From contig JACCIC010000098.1 in the NCBI GenBank assembly GCA_018907035.1, forward strand, positions 694,501 to 758,500: a DNA stretch of 64,000 nt, written 5' to 3'. Below are positions 12,424-24,740 of the stretch, piece by piece (position 1 is the first letter of the stretch; every line of letters starts with the position of its first letter). A program made the translations under genes and the position numbers. The notes under the pieces were generated by a model. It was not told the origin of the DNA and did no database searches. It worked only from the letters and a program-made list of their open reading frames with translations. This DNA comes from Sycobia sp. Sy_11. Lineage: Eukaryota; Arthropoda; Insecta; Hymenoptera; Epichrysomallidae.

Positions 12424-13517
12424 AAATGGTTATTATAGATTTAATCCACCATGATTGTTAAGTAGTGATTTGGAAAAACATTGATATGTTAAGATGGAAG
12501 AGATTACACTTCAAATTAGTGTGATTTATTAAAAACAGAATACTAATATATGAATTTTCAATTTAATTCTATTCGCTTATTATATAAAATTATGAAGTGT
12601 TTTTTTTAATTGATTAGTATTTTTATTCTAAATATATTATATAGTGTTCGTATAACATAAAATTTAACAATATTTTTAAATGTTAAAATTTAATTGAACA
12701 TTTAATTAATTTTATGAGTGTGAAAAAATTAGGAAGTATTACTTGAATGGAAAATAATAAATTATCATTTTAAAAGAAATTATTTATTAAAATTTGGATA
12801 TCATGTAAATATCAATTTGAAGAGAACCGTTATCTGTTTTGTTTTCAGGTTTCAATAATCGACGGTTATACACGAAATGTATTATACATTATAATATTAT
12901 TCATAAATTATAATATTCTAAATGACTTTCAACGGTATCGACCTCATCTAATTGTATATAATTATTCACCCTTTTATAATTTCTGTACTAAAATATATAT
13001 TGTTTAATGTAAAATTAACTGCTCATCTTTTTTCTAAATTAAAAGTTTATCTGTTAATACGTAAATAAATTCATATCTTCGCACTAGTAAAATATATTTT
13101 CAGTACGACTCTTAATTGAATTGTAAATATTTTATATGCGATGAACGAAGATAATTAATAATTAATAGTTTATGTTACTTATTTAAAAGACAACGTTCGT
13201 TTAGACGTGCTTCTTGCTTCTATATGTAAAAACAATGATAGATAATTTTAGGAATTGTAAATATTTAATAGAATATTGTATCAAATTTACCTGCATTTTA
13301 TTTATAATATATAATATATTTATGAAACATGTTTATACACATATATAAATAATTTGCAGCTTGGTGTACATATGCTTAATGCCAAATCAATATTAAGTTA
13401 TATGTACTGAGTTCTGTCATGCTCGTTCGACACGTTTCGAAAGAAGTGCAAAATGAAATAGTTTCTATATCTTCTGCATGTGTAATCGATATGCCTATTT
13501 ATAGAATAAAACACATA
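11346..13517. other. AT-rich non-coding stretch
   Basis: Nothing recognisable apart from a long CA array. Very AT-rich with no sustained coding frame. Confidence 0.6.
12369..12422. repeat. (CA)n microsatellite
   Basis: About 27 uninterrupted CA units. Confidence 0.95.
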
Positions 13518-13676
13518 TAGTGAGTCAAGTAAGAGCGTGGTCGACTTTATTAACAGGTAATGAAGTTTTCGCTCTAATTCCTTTGCGAGCCGATAGAAGG
13601 AAACTTTTTCCTTGATGCATTATCAACAAAGATTCAATTATCGGTGATCTTTTGAAAGAGAATCACATTAAATGCC

Positions 13677-14810
13677 ATGAGTGCTAAGTACGCGCCGCGT
13701 TACGAAGCTGTGTGTTCCTCTTTGCATCCATCCGAAGAGTCCCAAAACGTCGCAATCAGCGGCTGCTAAATATATGAGAAAGTCGAACGCATTTATACAG
13801 AAGTGGGTACAGCGATTTAAAGTGGCTAAAAATGTCGCTGATTTACCAGAACGTGGACTCGATAGGAAAAGTGGACAAAAAGATGAAGAATAGTGAATAT
13901 GTTTTCGCGGAATTCTGCTTTAACACTGCGGCAAGGACAAGCAAATTTAATGGCAAAAGGTTTTGATATATCCTGTGAAACTATTCGAACCCATCTTCGT
14001 ACTCGTGGCCTCAAATGGCGCAACTCAATGAAGAAGCCTCTGTTGACTGATAAACATGTGGCAAAGCGACTCGCTTGGGCGCATGAGAATATTGATAGAG
14101 ATTTTGAAAATTTCATTTTTACTGGCGAATGTTCCATATGGGCACGTAGTAGGCTTGTTAGACGGACCGTAAAACACGGAATAAAGATGCATCTTTGGGG
14201 CTGCTTCTCAAAACAGGGATTCGGCACTTTGCACCTCTTTATTGACAACCTAAATGCCGAGAAAATGATAAAAATTTATAAAAATTAAGATTGGATTCTG
14301 CAGGATAACGATCCTAAAAACCGCAGCAAGCTCTGTACTGAGTGGAAGACTCAATCTTTTTTATTTTTTTTTTTTTTTTTTTTTAAATGCTTTTATTGAT
14401 GACAAAAATTATTTACATTTACAGAATGGGTAAAACATAACAAAACCAGGATTTACATATCTTTTTTTTTTTACAAAATGGTGGTGAGGACCACGCTCGT
14501 TGTAATGTTTTTTGTACAAAAGTTGTTACATATTTAGTTATTTACATATTCTTGTTGCATCTTACGGTCAAGTTATACATTGTGATGTGGCGTTAGAAAA
14601 AATTTTAATCTGACATCGTTAAGTTGGATTGACCGTCGCAGTCGTCCGATGCAACCCCTATTGAAAATGTATAGACATATATTAAACAGAAGCTTCGTAA
14701 AAGACGCACACATACTTTCAAGCATTTATCGGATCTGGTGGTCTTTGCAACTAGAAAACGCCGTCAAATTAGTAGAAAGCATTCCTTGGACATGCCAGGC
14801 AATTCGGAGG
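13677..14810 (+). pseudogene. Tc1-like transposase, frameshifted and interrupted
   Basis: The frame starts with ATG at 13677 (MSAKYAPRYEAV) and shifts to a frame giving CIHPKSPKTSQSAAAKYMRK and WVQRF, the N-terminal helix-turn-helix DNA-binding region. It shifts again near 13890 to NMFSRNSALTLRQGQANL, ETIRTHLRTRGLKWR and KPLLTDKHVAKRLAWAHENI. In the catalytic region the expected TDES motif reads TGEC, so the first aspartate of that motif is lost, and a stretch after WARS is deleted. WGCFSKQGFGTLHLF and LNAEKMIKIYK follow. After a frame break come LQDNDP and RSKLCTEWKT. The retroelement insertion then splits the coding sequence, which resumes around LDWPSQSSDA-like and IENVYTYI-like sequence from about 14620. 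The protein cannot be functional. Confidence 0.88.
14358..14606 (-). mobile_element. 5'-truncated retroelement tail (LINE 3' end) inside the transposase
   Basis: On the minus strand this 249-bp insert ends in ATCAATAAAAGCATTT followed by a long interrupted poly(A), i.e. a polyadenylation signal and tail. It is bounded by a possible 5-bp target duplication, AATCT at 14353-14357 and 14607-14611. It has no coding sequence, so it is a 3'-UTR remnant of a non-LTR element. The clade cannot be told. Confidence 0.7.
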
Positions 14811-16319
14811 TGACTGGACATATTATTGACTGTATTGTATCATCGTTTGTAATGTGTACAAGGAATATGTAAATATGAAAGTTTCATCAAATAAATTTTT
14901 TTGTAAATTAACACGATCACATTCATACTTTTGTCAAAATAATTTCAATATTGCTTATTATTTATTACAAAAGTTATTTTCTTAATTAGACGGATAATGT
15001 GATTACATATATAATTGTGTGGCTTCATCGGTAAACTGTATATTCATAACGGTGTAACGTTCAAATGTGAATTTAAATTTTAGTATCCAAATAATAACAA
15101 AAATATAACGTTAAATTTTAAATGTGTATTCAACAATGTTTACAATAAACGTTTGATAGTACTCTAAATAACGTTTAAACCTTACAAACTCACACACTCA
15201 CTCACAGACACACGCGCGCACAAAATATATTTCTTCAAAACAAATGAGATTTTTCTTCCCCTACTAAAATTTGTTATAAAGCAACTTTTTTATGAATTTA
15301 TTCACATCCACGCTTCTTCATATTTTATATAGTAATAAAAATAAAAATATTGTTCGTTTATAAATTAAAATCTTGGAAATAAAAAAAAATTATTTCGTGT
15401 GCAAATATATAATCGCATAATTGAAAATTATACGTATATATATATATTTGGCCGTAATTTTTACTTTACACTTACCGTAAAGAGCTCGCAACAATGAGTG
15501 CGTCAATAAAATTAACTGGTACAATAAAAAATAACGTTAAAAGGAAATATTTACCATAACGATGACATTAAATTATTTGCTGTTTAACATTGTAACGTCT
15601 TTACACTGTTGTATATAATCAGCATTTGCGAGGCTCGTATTAAGAGGCGTTAAAATTACAAACAATTACGCAAAAACCAGCGCCAGTAGCAACGACTTAT
15701 CATAACGCCCCGGCACTTTCCCGTTCGTTCCTGTTTATTATTCAGGTAGCAGCAGCAACGTAAAAATACAAGAATCGTCAAAAATTAAATAATTGGATTA
15801 AAGGGAAGGATTTAAGAAAAGAAAAAATAATAATCAAACAGCAGTCATTTCTCGTTCCTTGCAAAACTGTTTATATATTTTCAAATATACCAAATTTAAT
15901 AACATTGAACATAATAACAAAGGTGAGAATGAAATTCGCTTTATTCGACGCGAATTTTTGGTCGTTAGCTCTTGTAATATCGTAGCCAATATTATACCAC
16001 AATCAGAAGCTTTTGAATATCAAAATTTAAGGTAACCACAACTGTGATATGATTAAATGATAACACATCACAGAAGTAGTTCCTTTAAATCGTGATAACG
16101 TGTATTTAGCGCTCGTGATAACCAAAGTGTATTATGACATTTCTATAATACAGTGCGAATATGCGTACGACAAACGCACACACGCGGAACGAATAAAACA
16201 TGTACATTGAATATATTACATTATTTTCGTCGAAATACAGATTTCCAGCGACAACGCTATTAACATGCGTATGCATTAAGCATATAAGTCAGAGTTTATA
16301 AAAATGGAAGCCATCGTTC

Positions 16320-16347
16320 TTATTATTATTATTATTATTATTATTAT
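16320..16347. repeat. (ATT)n microsatellite
   Basis: About 9 ATT units. Confidence 0.9.
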
Positions 16348-16986
16348 ATGCAAAATTTAGTTGTATTGTCGGTAATTCCGAGGCGAGCTCTTGGTGCTTG
16401 GTGCGTCGGCGCTCCCGTAGCCGATCCCTTGGGAACAAAATTTCACGAATTTCGTACGCATGAATATGCTGCGAACATGAATGTTGCAGGCATACCGCAC
16501 AACAACATGTACGAGCGGAAATAATTATAAAATGCGAGCTGAGCAGTGCAGTAACTCGGCCCCGAGCACGGGAACCGTCGAAATCTAGTCGCGCATTATA
16601 TCGGCACTGTGGGCAACGCGATTTCTAGACTCGGTTCCTCGTTCTCGGATTTACGATTTGCCCCACCTCCTGTGGCGATACGAGGGGGGGAGGGGGCGTG
16701 GGAGTGCCCCCCCCCAAAAACGAGGACGGCTTATTACCTGCACGCGGCGGGAAAGCCGCACGTCTCTCCGTGTCCTCCGCGGCGGTCCGGTCGACTTTAA
16801 CCCGAAGGAGAAAAGGTCTCGGCCGATTGATTTACAGCCGATTGTAAAACTTGGTTGCCTCTTGTACAGTTTCCTTCGACCTTGTGCGCTGCGTATATTA
16901 TATATCGATATGACCCCTCTGCCGTTTCTGCCAACGAATTTCACATTGAATTTGCGACTTATATAAACCTGATCTATACATATACA

Positions 16987-16987
16987 A

Positions 16988-17048
<61 letters not shown>
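16987..17048. repeat. Compound (CA)n(TA)n microsatellite
   Basis: About 13 CA units passing directly into about 18 TA units. Confidence 0.95.
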
Positions 17049-17049
<1 letters not shown>

Positions 17050-18007
17050 CGATACGTAGGCAGATTATGCGTAGAATATCAAGTTTGATACTCTATATAT
17101 AAATGTACGAAATTGTATAATCGTTCGCGAGTTTGGAATTGTAATTAGAACATGTGAGTATGCTGAAAATTTTTATACCTAATAAAACGTCAATTTTGAC
17201 AATTCACCTGTTAAAGCTAAGCTTACTCATCTAAAATTATTTATTTTAATTTAATTTAATTTAATAGTTGCCGTTCTTCGTATTATTAAAAAATTTAATC
17301 GAATTAAATTAATTTAGTACAATGAAATAAATTGCGAAAATTCTGAATTATTGTTTATTTGATTGACAGTTTTATAAATTTTCAATAAATATTTTGATTT
17401 CAACATTATCAACAAATTTGAACGATTATAGTAACGGTCTACATTTGTTGGTATTTTGAAGTTCAGAACCAATTAAGAAAATAAATCAAGTAAACATTAT
17501 TTAATCTGGCATAATTAATAAATTATATTATCTTGATGGAAAATGGAAAATAACCTAACATATTAAAATATTATGTACATACATCTTTATGTGTATATAT
17601 ATACTTTATAGTTATTTGCAATATAATTTTTTTCAAATTTTGTGCATATAATTGTTTTTCTTAACTACTTCTATTAATAATTTATTATAAGTTGGTTAAG
17701 CTTAGTTCAATATAATATTCAAAGTAAGCTGTTAATTCTTTAATTATTATTATTCTAACCTTACTTTCTTGTTGCAATTACTAATGTAAAGCAACAAAAG
17801 CGCGTTTTCTACTCAAATTCTTATACTTTTATTTTATTTCTGCACCACGTGGGTATAGCAAAAAATAAGCTATTGAAATGCTCACCATTCGGGTCGTTTC
17901 TTCATTATATTATTGTACTGGGAATTCAAACCAAGTCAATCGTCTAGAACACAACAATATGTTTGGCGAGAATTATCAAGATAAAAGATAAAACAATAAA
18001 TTCTTAC

Positions 18008-18273
18008 CTCGCGAAATTTATTCTACCACATGAACTTCCGTTAAGTGCTGCGATAAAATGATACCGAAAAAAACATAACCCATGCGTCTTATTGTGCCTT
18101 GTGCCCCGAAAGAGACACCAATACGAAAATAACTGCGACGTACTGTTTGTGCAGACGCACGTTTGACTTGGACACCCTCCTGATGATGCCGTTTTCAGAG
18201 AAAACGGGAGCAATAAAACTGCAATATCTAAATTTATTCCATACCTTGAATGCCTAATACCGCAGCTGCGATA
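18008..18273 (-). other. Exon-like segment of unknown nature
   Basis: On the minus strand a TTTTTCAG acceptor at 18276-18274 and a CGAG-GTAAGAA donor after 18008 bound 266 bp of higher GC content than its surroundings. One frame is open through the whole segment, but its product matches nothing I know. Another frame shows an uninterrupted stretch with RRSYFRIGVSFGAQGTIRRM. It could be an untranslated exon, part of an unrecognised gene or a transposon relic. Confidence 0.25.
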
Positions 18274-19130
18274 CTGAAAAATTATATCATCAAACGAATG
18301 TATCAAAAACAGTTTAACAAAGATCATTATATTTACTAGCTACATCCGTACCACTCGATAATAATGTTCTGTGCAAATTACAAATTAAATTACTCATAAT
18401 TAGAGTATTAGATATTATATTTATTACTTCGGCAATAAAAAGATAAGGTAAAAAAGCCACACATGCTTATGCTTATACAGTTTTACATCTAACCTAGCTA
18501 TACCTGTATACCGTAGTATACACTTAGCTCATTAGATATATATATCATATATTAAAACGATATCTATAATACGACTACTATATTCGCCACGAATCAAGTA
18601 GCACGCATGCGCGATTCCCGGCATATTTGCAGCGCTACCGGGATCCAGGAGTGAAATAGAGGATGAGATTGAAAGATTATCTCTCTCCGCTCTCCTTCAA
18701 TGAAATCTCGTTTCGTTTATAATAATACGGTAGCGGCGCGTCAAAAACTTCATGTTGCGTTGAGCAGTTTTTCTGCCAGTCTCACGAGATTGCTCTATAT
18801 AGATACACGTAATATCATTCATCTCTTGCGAGCTATCAAAAGTTTGGCTCAAGTGTCTCACGGAGTTACCGCCCCGCGTGCGCGCCACGGCGAAAACACA
18901 CATATACACGCGCGATATTATTGTGGCGTATAAAATACGACATAATACACGTATTTCTCTTTCTCTGTCTCTCTTTCTCACCCATAACACACCAGCAGCG
19001 GAGCAGCCGCTCTTCGCGTGTTCGACACTTCCTCTTCCCGTTTTGCGGCCGGGGCGCTCCTGCAGCAGCGCCGCTGCGCCGGCCTCTGGTGTGCCGACGA
19101 GCTAAGCGCCTCGCGCTGCCTGGCCTCCGC

Positions 19131-19169
19131 TCTCTTGATCTCTTTTTGTCCTTCTCTTCGCACGCGACA
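19131..19169 (+). promoter_or_regulatory. TCT initiator and 5'TOP-like leader of eEF1-gamma
   Basis: A YYCTTTYY match with the putative +1 C at 19142 would give a 28-nt leader starting CTTTTTGTCCTTCTCTTCG, almost wholly pyrimidine, just before the ATG at 19170. TCT initiators and TOP leaders are typical of ribosomal-protein and elongation-factor genes in insects and couple them to growth (TOR) signalling. The transcription start itself is inferred. Confidence 0.55.
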
Positions 19170-21926
19170 ATGGCGTCCGGCGTAAGTTTTTAACCCCGCG
19201 TGAATCGGGCGCCACGCGGCCCTTTCGCCTGGTGTTTAACGGGAGGAGTTCCGGCCGCAGCCGGGAACATCGTTCCCGGTCGCCGAAGACCCTCACCGAG
19301 CTACCGTGAATCGGCAACCGAGAGCGCCCGGTCAGGCATTGCGATGATTATTTCTCTCTTCTCTTTTACTGCTTCCAGACACTTTACACGTATCCGGGGA
19401 ACTTCCGCGCGTACAAGGCGCTGATAGCCGCTCAGTTCTCGGGGGCCCAGATCAAAGTTGATGAGGACTTCGTTTTCGGCGAGACCAACAAAACCGCGGA
19501 CTTCCTCAAAAAGTTTCCGCTTGGCAAGGTATGCATTTTCGTAACGCTTATATATATATACATATTGCACTATATAATAGGACGGCATAAGACTGTCCTG
19601 GGTCTGCGATCCTGGTAATATCGATGATTTCGGATTTTCAATCATTTCATATCCGTTCGACATATATTAACGCAATCAACACATTGGTCTTTCGGAGGAT
19701 TTGGAACGGAATTTCGACATTTCTCACATATTCGCCGATGAAAATTACCAATTGGCGAACTCTTTACGTGGCTCGTATATGTACCGGTCCAGATGTTACA
19801 TTTAAATGCTAAAAATATAACAAAGTAATTTCGTTTTACATTCTTTGTTGATAATAATGATAAAGTAGAAGGTATTTACCAGTAAATTCGTATATATTAC
19901 TTTTCAATTGATTTCTGCAATTTCACATTTCAGACCATTTTTGTGATTTTTTATTATATGTAATTTAAATCAGATTGCTTCATTCCATTTCAACTTATAA
20001 TCTTGGTTTCGGTAACTGAATATATTATTATATGGCATATTTGAGTTTTTTACATTAATCTTTACACATAATTATAATTTTTAGTTAAGATTGGTTTCAA
20101 CTAAATATCTTTAATTTGTTTAATTAATTTTTAGGTACCAGCCTTTGAAACCAGTGATGGGAATTTTATTACTGAAAGTAATGCAATTGCTTATTATGGT
20201 ACGTTTTATTATATTAATCAAATGTTGAATCAAATAAATCGTAATTAATCTAACTATATATCAATTTCTATGGCTTTAGTTGCTAATGATCAGCTGAGAG
20301 GAAAAACCAATGAGGAACGTGCACAAATTTTACAATGGTTAAGTTTCGCTGATGCTGAAATTTTACCTGCTTCCTGTGCATGGGTTTTTCCTCTTCTTGG
20401 AATCATGCCTTATAATAAGCAGGTAAGATGATAATTCATTTTATAAATTATAGCCTCTTTTAAAGGCAAGATTCAATTATATTGTTGTATCTTGTAACGA
20501 AAAGAGGGAAATGAAAGGTATTGCATTTCTAAATAGTGCTTATACTTGTGGTAAGTACTTAAATAATGTACCGACAAGATATTGTTTGACGAAAGTCTTA
20601 ATATCGTAATTTTAAAAGTATAGATAACTAATCAGAATATAGTTCTGTAAACGTATTATTCACAAATAAATTGTTTATATTAATCGCTATTAAAATTTAA
20701 ATATTTTTTTTTAAATTATGTTTCAGCATGTTGAAGCTGCAAAGGTAGACACAGAAAAAGTACTGACATACTTGAACTCTTACTTGTTAACGAAGACTTA
20801 CCTGGTAGGCGAACGGCTGTCATTAGCTGATATAAGTGTTGCCATGACCCTACTTAATTTATATCAGTACATTTTGGAGCCAAATTTAAGGAAGCCCTAC
20901 CAGAATGTTAATAGGTGGTTCCAAACTGTTATATATCAACCTGAATCCATGGCTGTGCTGGGTGCCTTCCAATTGACCGAAAAAACTCTTGAAGAATACA
21001 ATCCCCAAAAGTTGTCCGAGTCACGAAAAGTAATTAAAAACTTCTAAATTATGATATAATTTTATGGTTATATTATTTAATTATTATATTTATTTATTGA
21101 ATCATTTTAGGATTCAAAGAAAGGAAAGAAAGAAAAGCAACCTGCAAAGCAACCTGCAAAGCAACCTGCAAAGCAACCTGCAAAGCAACCTGAACCAAAA
21201 GTTGAAGATGTACCAGAAGAAGAAGTTGCTAAACCATCAGGGAATCCTTTTGATGCCCTACCAAAGGGTAAATTTGATATGGACGACTTCAAACGATTTT
21301 ACAGTAATGAAGAAGAAGCAAAATCTATTCCCTATTTCTGGACTAAATTTGATCCTGAAAACTATAGTATTTGGTTCTGTGAATATAAATACGCTGATGA
21401 ATTAACAAAGGTAAAATTATTTTAAAAAGTAATAATGTATACGTTTTTTCAAAATTAAATGTTATGAATTTTATATTTCAGACATTTATGTCTTGCAATT
21501 TAATCAGTGGAATGTATCAACGCTTAGAAAAAATGCGTAAGGCTGCCTTTGCCAGTGTTTGTCTTTTTGGAACAGACAATGACAGTACTATTAGCGGAGT
21601 CTGGGTTTGGCGTGGACAAGATCTAGCATTTAATGTATGTACTTTAGTAGTAAAAGTTTTATATAATATTGTAATATAGATTTATTAAATTACTTTGGTC
21701 AATTTCTTAGTCGAAAGTAAAATAATTTAATAATTTAACTATATAATTAATAAATTCTTTTTATTCACAGTTAAGCCCTGACTGGCAGATAGATTATGAA
21801 TCTTACAGTTGGACTAAACTTAATCCAGCAGATGCCAAAACTAAAGAACTTGTGCATCAATACTTTAGCTGGACTGGTGCTGATAAAAATGGACGTGCAT
21901 TTAATCAAGGAAAGATTTTCAAATAA
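19170..21926 (+). CDS. eEF1gamma: Translation elongation factor 1 gamma (eEF1B gamma)
   Basis: Eight coding exons: 19170-19181, 19379-19528, 20135-20198, 20280-20422, 20727-21029, 21111-21410, 21482-21634 and 21771-21926. All introns are GT-AG and the total is 426 codons plus stop, the usual family length. Residues 2-82 are a GST N-terminal fold ([42 protein letters not shown]). Residues about 90-205 are a GST C-terminal domain ([11 protein letters not shown]). Residues about 218-265 are a Lys/Glu/Pro linker with KQPA repeats. Residues about 266-426 are the EF1G domain ([47 protein letters not shown]). The protein anchors the eEF1B nucleotide-exchange complex that recharges eEF1A with GTP in the cytosol. 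The ATG is the only one in exon 1 and gives the family MASG-type N-terminus. Convergent with mRpL49 downstream. Confidence 0.98.
21135..21194 (+). repeat. In-frame 12-bp minisatellite in eEF1-gamma exon 6
   Basis: Five tandem 12-bp units AAGCAACCTGCA (the last ends GAA) encode KQPA four times then KQPE, residues 233-252. They lie in the flexible linker between the GST-like and EF1G domains. The units are almost identical in nucleotide sequence, so the expansion is recent. Confidence 0.95.
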
Positions 21927-21975
21927 ATATACAGTTTTGAAGTAAAAAAAATGAAAAAAAAAAACAATGCATAAC

Positions 21976-21981
21976 AATAAA
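21976..21981 (+). terminator. Poly(A) signal of eEF1-gamma
   Basis: AATAAA 50 bases after the stop codon; a second AATAAA overlaps the stop itself at 21922. The convergent gene mRpL49 has its own AATAAA on the minus strand at 22261-22256, so the two 3' ends are separated by under 300 bp. Confidence 0.6.
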
Positions 21982-22300
21982 TTAACAAAATTGATAAAAA
22001 TTAAAAAATATATATATTTCTTCTATTGTCCTGTTTTCATAACTGTTTAATTTTAAATTGTATGCCGCTTCAATGAAGAAAATAGGTTTTAAGTAGATAA
22101 GGACACGTTCTGTAATTCAAATGATTGTTTTTAAGTTTCTGCTCAAATTATTAGAAAATAAAATTTTATGACTAATTTATTATTTACGGTTTTATATTTT
22201 CATGTCAATGAATGCTTTAAAATTATATAATGAATTATTGCAAGAAAACTAATTTTTTATTAACTATTATAAAATTTACAATTTATAAATATCACGTAAA

Positions 22301-24740
22301 TTAAAATCCTTTCATGTTCATCCATTCTTTCACGAGTGCAACATAATCTCCACGAAACCTTAATTGGCAATTCAATTCATTTACATGACTTGCAATATGT
22401 TTATAATATCTTGTTTGTTTGCTTTCAAGGTATTGTCGTAGATCCTTTTCCAACTGCCATATATCACCATGTATACGTCTTATAGTAGTCACATGTTTTA
22501 AGCCTCTATTTTTAATATTCAAATGAACACCATGCATGTGATTTTTTGTTCTTGGAATAAAATAAGGAAGATTTTTTGCCTCTTCTGCAATCAAAAATAT
22601 AATTACAATCTTTTTACTTAACAGTTTTTGTAGTTTTAATAATTTATGTTTTCCTAATTTTTAAATTAGTCTAAATAAAAAAAATATTTTAAGCTGCTTA
22701 ATTTTTAAAAATTAAAGTACACAAGATTTAAATATGTGATAATTGGATACATCTATCATGTTATAAATTTATAATCTTTCCTATTTAATCTGAATATATA
22801 CCTAATCGAACCTATTAAAAAAAAGAACTAAGTACAATTTACGAAATTCTATAAAAGTTTTAAAAAATTAAAAATGTAATTAGTCAAAAAAAGTTTAAAT
22901 ATTTATAGATTTTTCTTAACTCAATTATCAAGCTTTAAAAATTTTGAAAAAAATTGCTTGATAAAATCACAAGAACGCAACTTCATACAATGCTATTGAT
23001 ACAATATTCAATTTAAATATTATTTAATTTATTCAGTTCAATATATTGAATTCAAAAGTAGATTTTATGAAATTTCTTATCTCAGACTTTTAAAAACACG
23101 ACTTTATAATTAAATGCTAATTTAAAATAAGCTTTATGCATGTTAAAATTAATACAATAGTGAATTAATACTTCAAAGCTAACCAGTAATTATTAATTTA
23201 CAATGGCTACTTATAGAAATATTTTAATAGTTATCTAATAAATTGTTCTGATTGTAAACATTAAAAACAGACATGCTTAAAATATTTGCTTTTCATTTAT
23301 TCAATTCATCAAAATAAAGATTAAAGTTCATTTAAAAGCTCAAATTTTAATTAAGATTTGATAAGCATATATCATTTCAAATTAAATTATAATTTGTTAG
23401 TTAGTGATATAGCAATGGGTCCCAGATCACCAAGCTTAAATGAAATTAATCACGTCAAACTAAAATATCTCACCAAATCTTTAACCTAGTTAATGATGAA
23501 TGTATTTTCCAAATCCAAATTTATATAAGGTTCATTATATTTCAGTATATATAGTTCATTAAAATTGGTAACCACAAACTATCAAGCATTATATATTTTT
23601 AATACAATTTAATTATATATTATTATTTAAATTATAAAAATTGTAGATAAATTTTTGGAAAAAATTTATCATATTATTTTTTAATGCATTGAGAGTATCT
23701 AAGCAAACATAAATTTTCAATCTGCAGTTGTAGATTTTGAATGAACAATAATCATTTATATATATTTTTAGATTTTGGATAATTAATATTTACTTTTAAG
23801 TAAGCAAATGCTATTTAAAAAATTGACAATATTAACATCCTCCGTCTTTTATATAAAGAAAAACTAACTGGTTGAGTATCCTTTTTGAGGACAGGAATTT
23901 GTTGGAACAGATTAATTTGTAGTTAATTTTTTTCTACAAATTCCTGTCCTCAAAAAGGATCCTCAAGCAATATATTTAAGAATTTGAAGTACAACATATC
24001 GATATTTCACATCTAGAAAATTCCATTAATTTTCTATTCAAATTAATTAAAGCTCATTAGATTTAAAATTTTTTGTAGAACTTTATTTTAATTTACTATA
24101 GAAAATGAACAAAATTGTTATATTTTAAATGAAATAAATATTACCTCTAGGTGGAACCCATCCTGATGGAGCTGGAGTATCAAGATTTTTTGGTATTGGA
24201 ATTAACTTTAAAGGGATAAGATTTTCAACATGTTTCCATTCATTAGGATTCTTTGATATTTCAAACTCTGGTAATTTAGATTGATCTAAATCTTTTATCA
24301 GTGGAGATGTTTTGATATGTATACTTTGTATTTGATTCTGTCATAACAAATAATTTTAAATGTTAAAATATTCTATTTAATAAATATCCCAAATTAGCTT
24401 ATTTATATATATCAAATTAAAATATTTAGGGAACAATAATGACATTAGAAAGTTATTTAAAATATCATAAAGCCTATAACAATAAAAAATGATATTTTTT
24501 ATTATTAAATTTTAATATTAGAAAATACATATTGAAGGTATAATAAGACAGTTTATTATTATAAACTATATATTATAAGCTAATTTATAAAAATATTCGA
24601 ATAGTTAGTAGGACAGCTTAACCTCTGAAAAAATATAAATTCACCTTAAAATTCACAGTACACGGCATAAGAAACAAACTCGGTGCTTCTCTTTGCAAAT
24701 TTCGCATTTTCAAAATTAAAGATTTCATTGATAACGCCAT
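22301..24740 (-). CDS. mRpL49: Mitochondrial large-subunit ribosomal protein L49
   Basis: Three coding exons on the minus strand: 24740-24645 (32 codons), 24337-24145 and 22584-22301. GT-AG junctions join in phase, and a Glu codon is split 1+2 between exons 2 and 3. The total is 190 residues. The N-terminus (MALSMKSLILKMRNLQRE) is basic and hydrophobic with no acidic residue until Glu18, which fits a mitochondrial presequence. Exon 2 encodes PSGWVPPR and exon 3 encodes NLPYFIPRTKNHMHGVHLNI, TTIRRIHGDIWQLEKDLR and the C-terminal FRGDYVALVKEWM, the conserved L49/IMG2 core. The protein belongs to the mitoribosomal large subunit. ATG 24740 is the first in frame. Intron 2 (about 1.56 kb) contains a strong hairpin at 23872-23966. 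Poly(A) signal on the minus strand at about 22261-22256. Confidence 0.96.
23872..23966. ncRNA. 33-bp stem-loop in mRpL49 intron 2 (candidate small-RNA precursor)
   Basis: Arms 23872-23904 and 23934-23966 are inverted copies matching at 31 of 33 positions, with a 29-nt loop. The core arm reads ATCCTTTTTGAGGACAGGAA. Pairing stops sharply at both ends. The overall size fits a pre-miRNA, but the near-perfect stem and lack of a lower stem are equally compatible with a tiny MITE. I do not recognise the arm as a known insect miRNA. Confidence 0.4.

Larger units (their letters stand above)
13518..14941 (+). mobile_element. Tc1/mariner-type DNA transposon, inactive
   Basis: Candidate ends are TA dinucleotides at 13518-13519 and 14940-14941 with degenerate inverted repeats inside them (GTCAAGTAAGAGCGTGGTCG on the left; on the right, read in reverse, GACAAAAGTATGAATGTGATCG-like). 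Between them lies a broken transposase reading frame. A 249-bp retroelement tail is inserted at 14358-14606. The exact termini are inferred from the TA target preference of this superfamily and the repeat similarity. Confidence 0.75.
14942..18007. other. Non-coding stretch with a GC-rich patch
   Basis: AT-rich DNA with one GC-rich patch at about 16370-16820. Open frames in the patch run through C/G homopolymers and the CA/TA arrays and match no known family. The patch might be a promoter, but no convincing exon was found. Confidence 0.5.

Noticed and set aside
13826..14248. 140-codon minus-strand frame
   Set aside because: Antisense shadow of the Tc1-like transposase.
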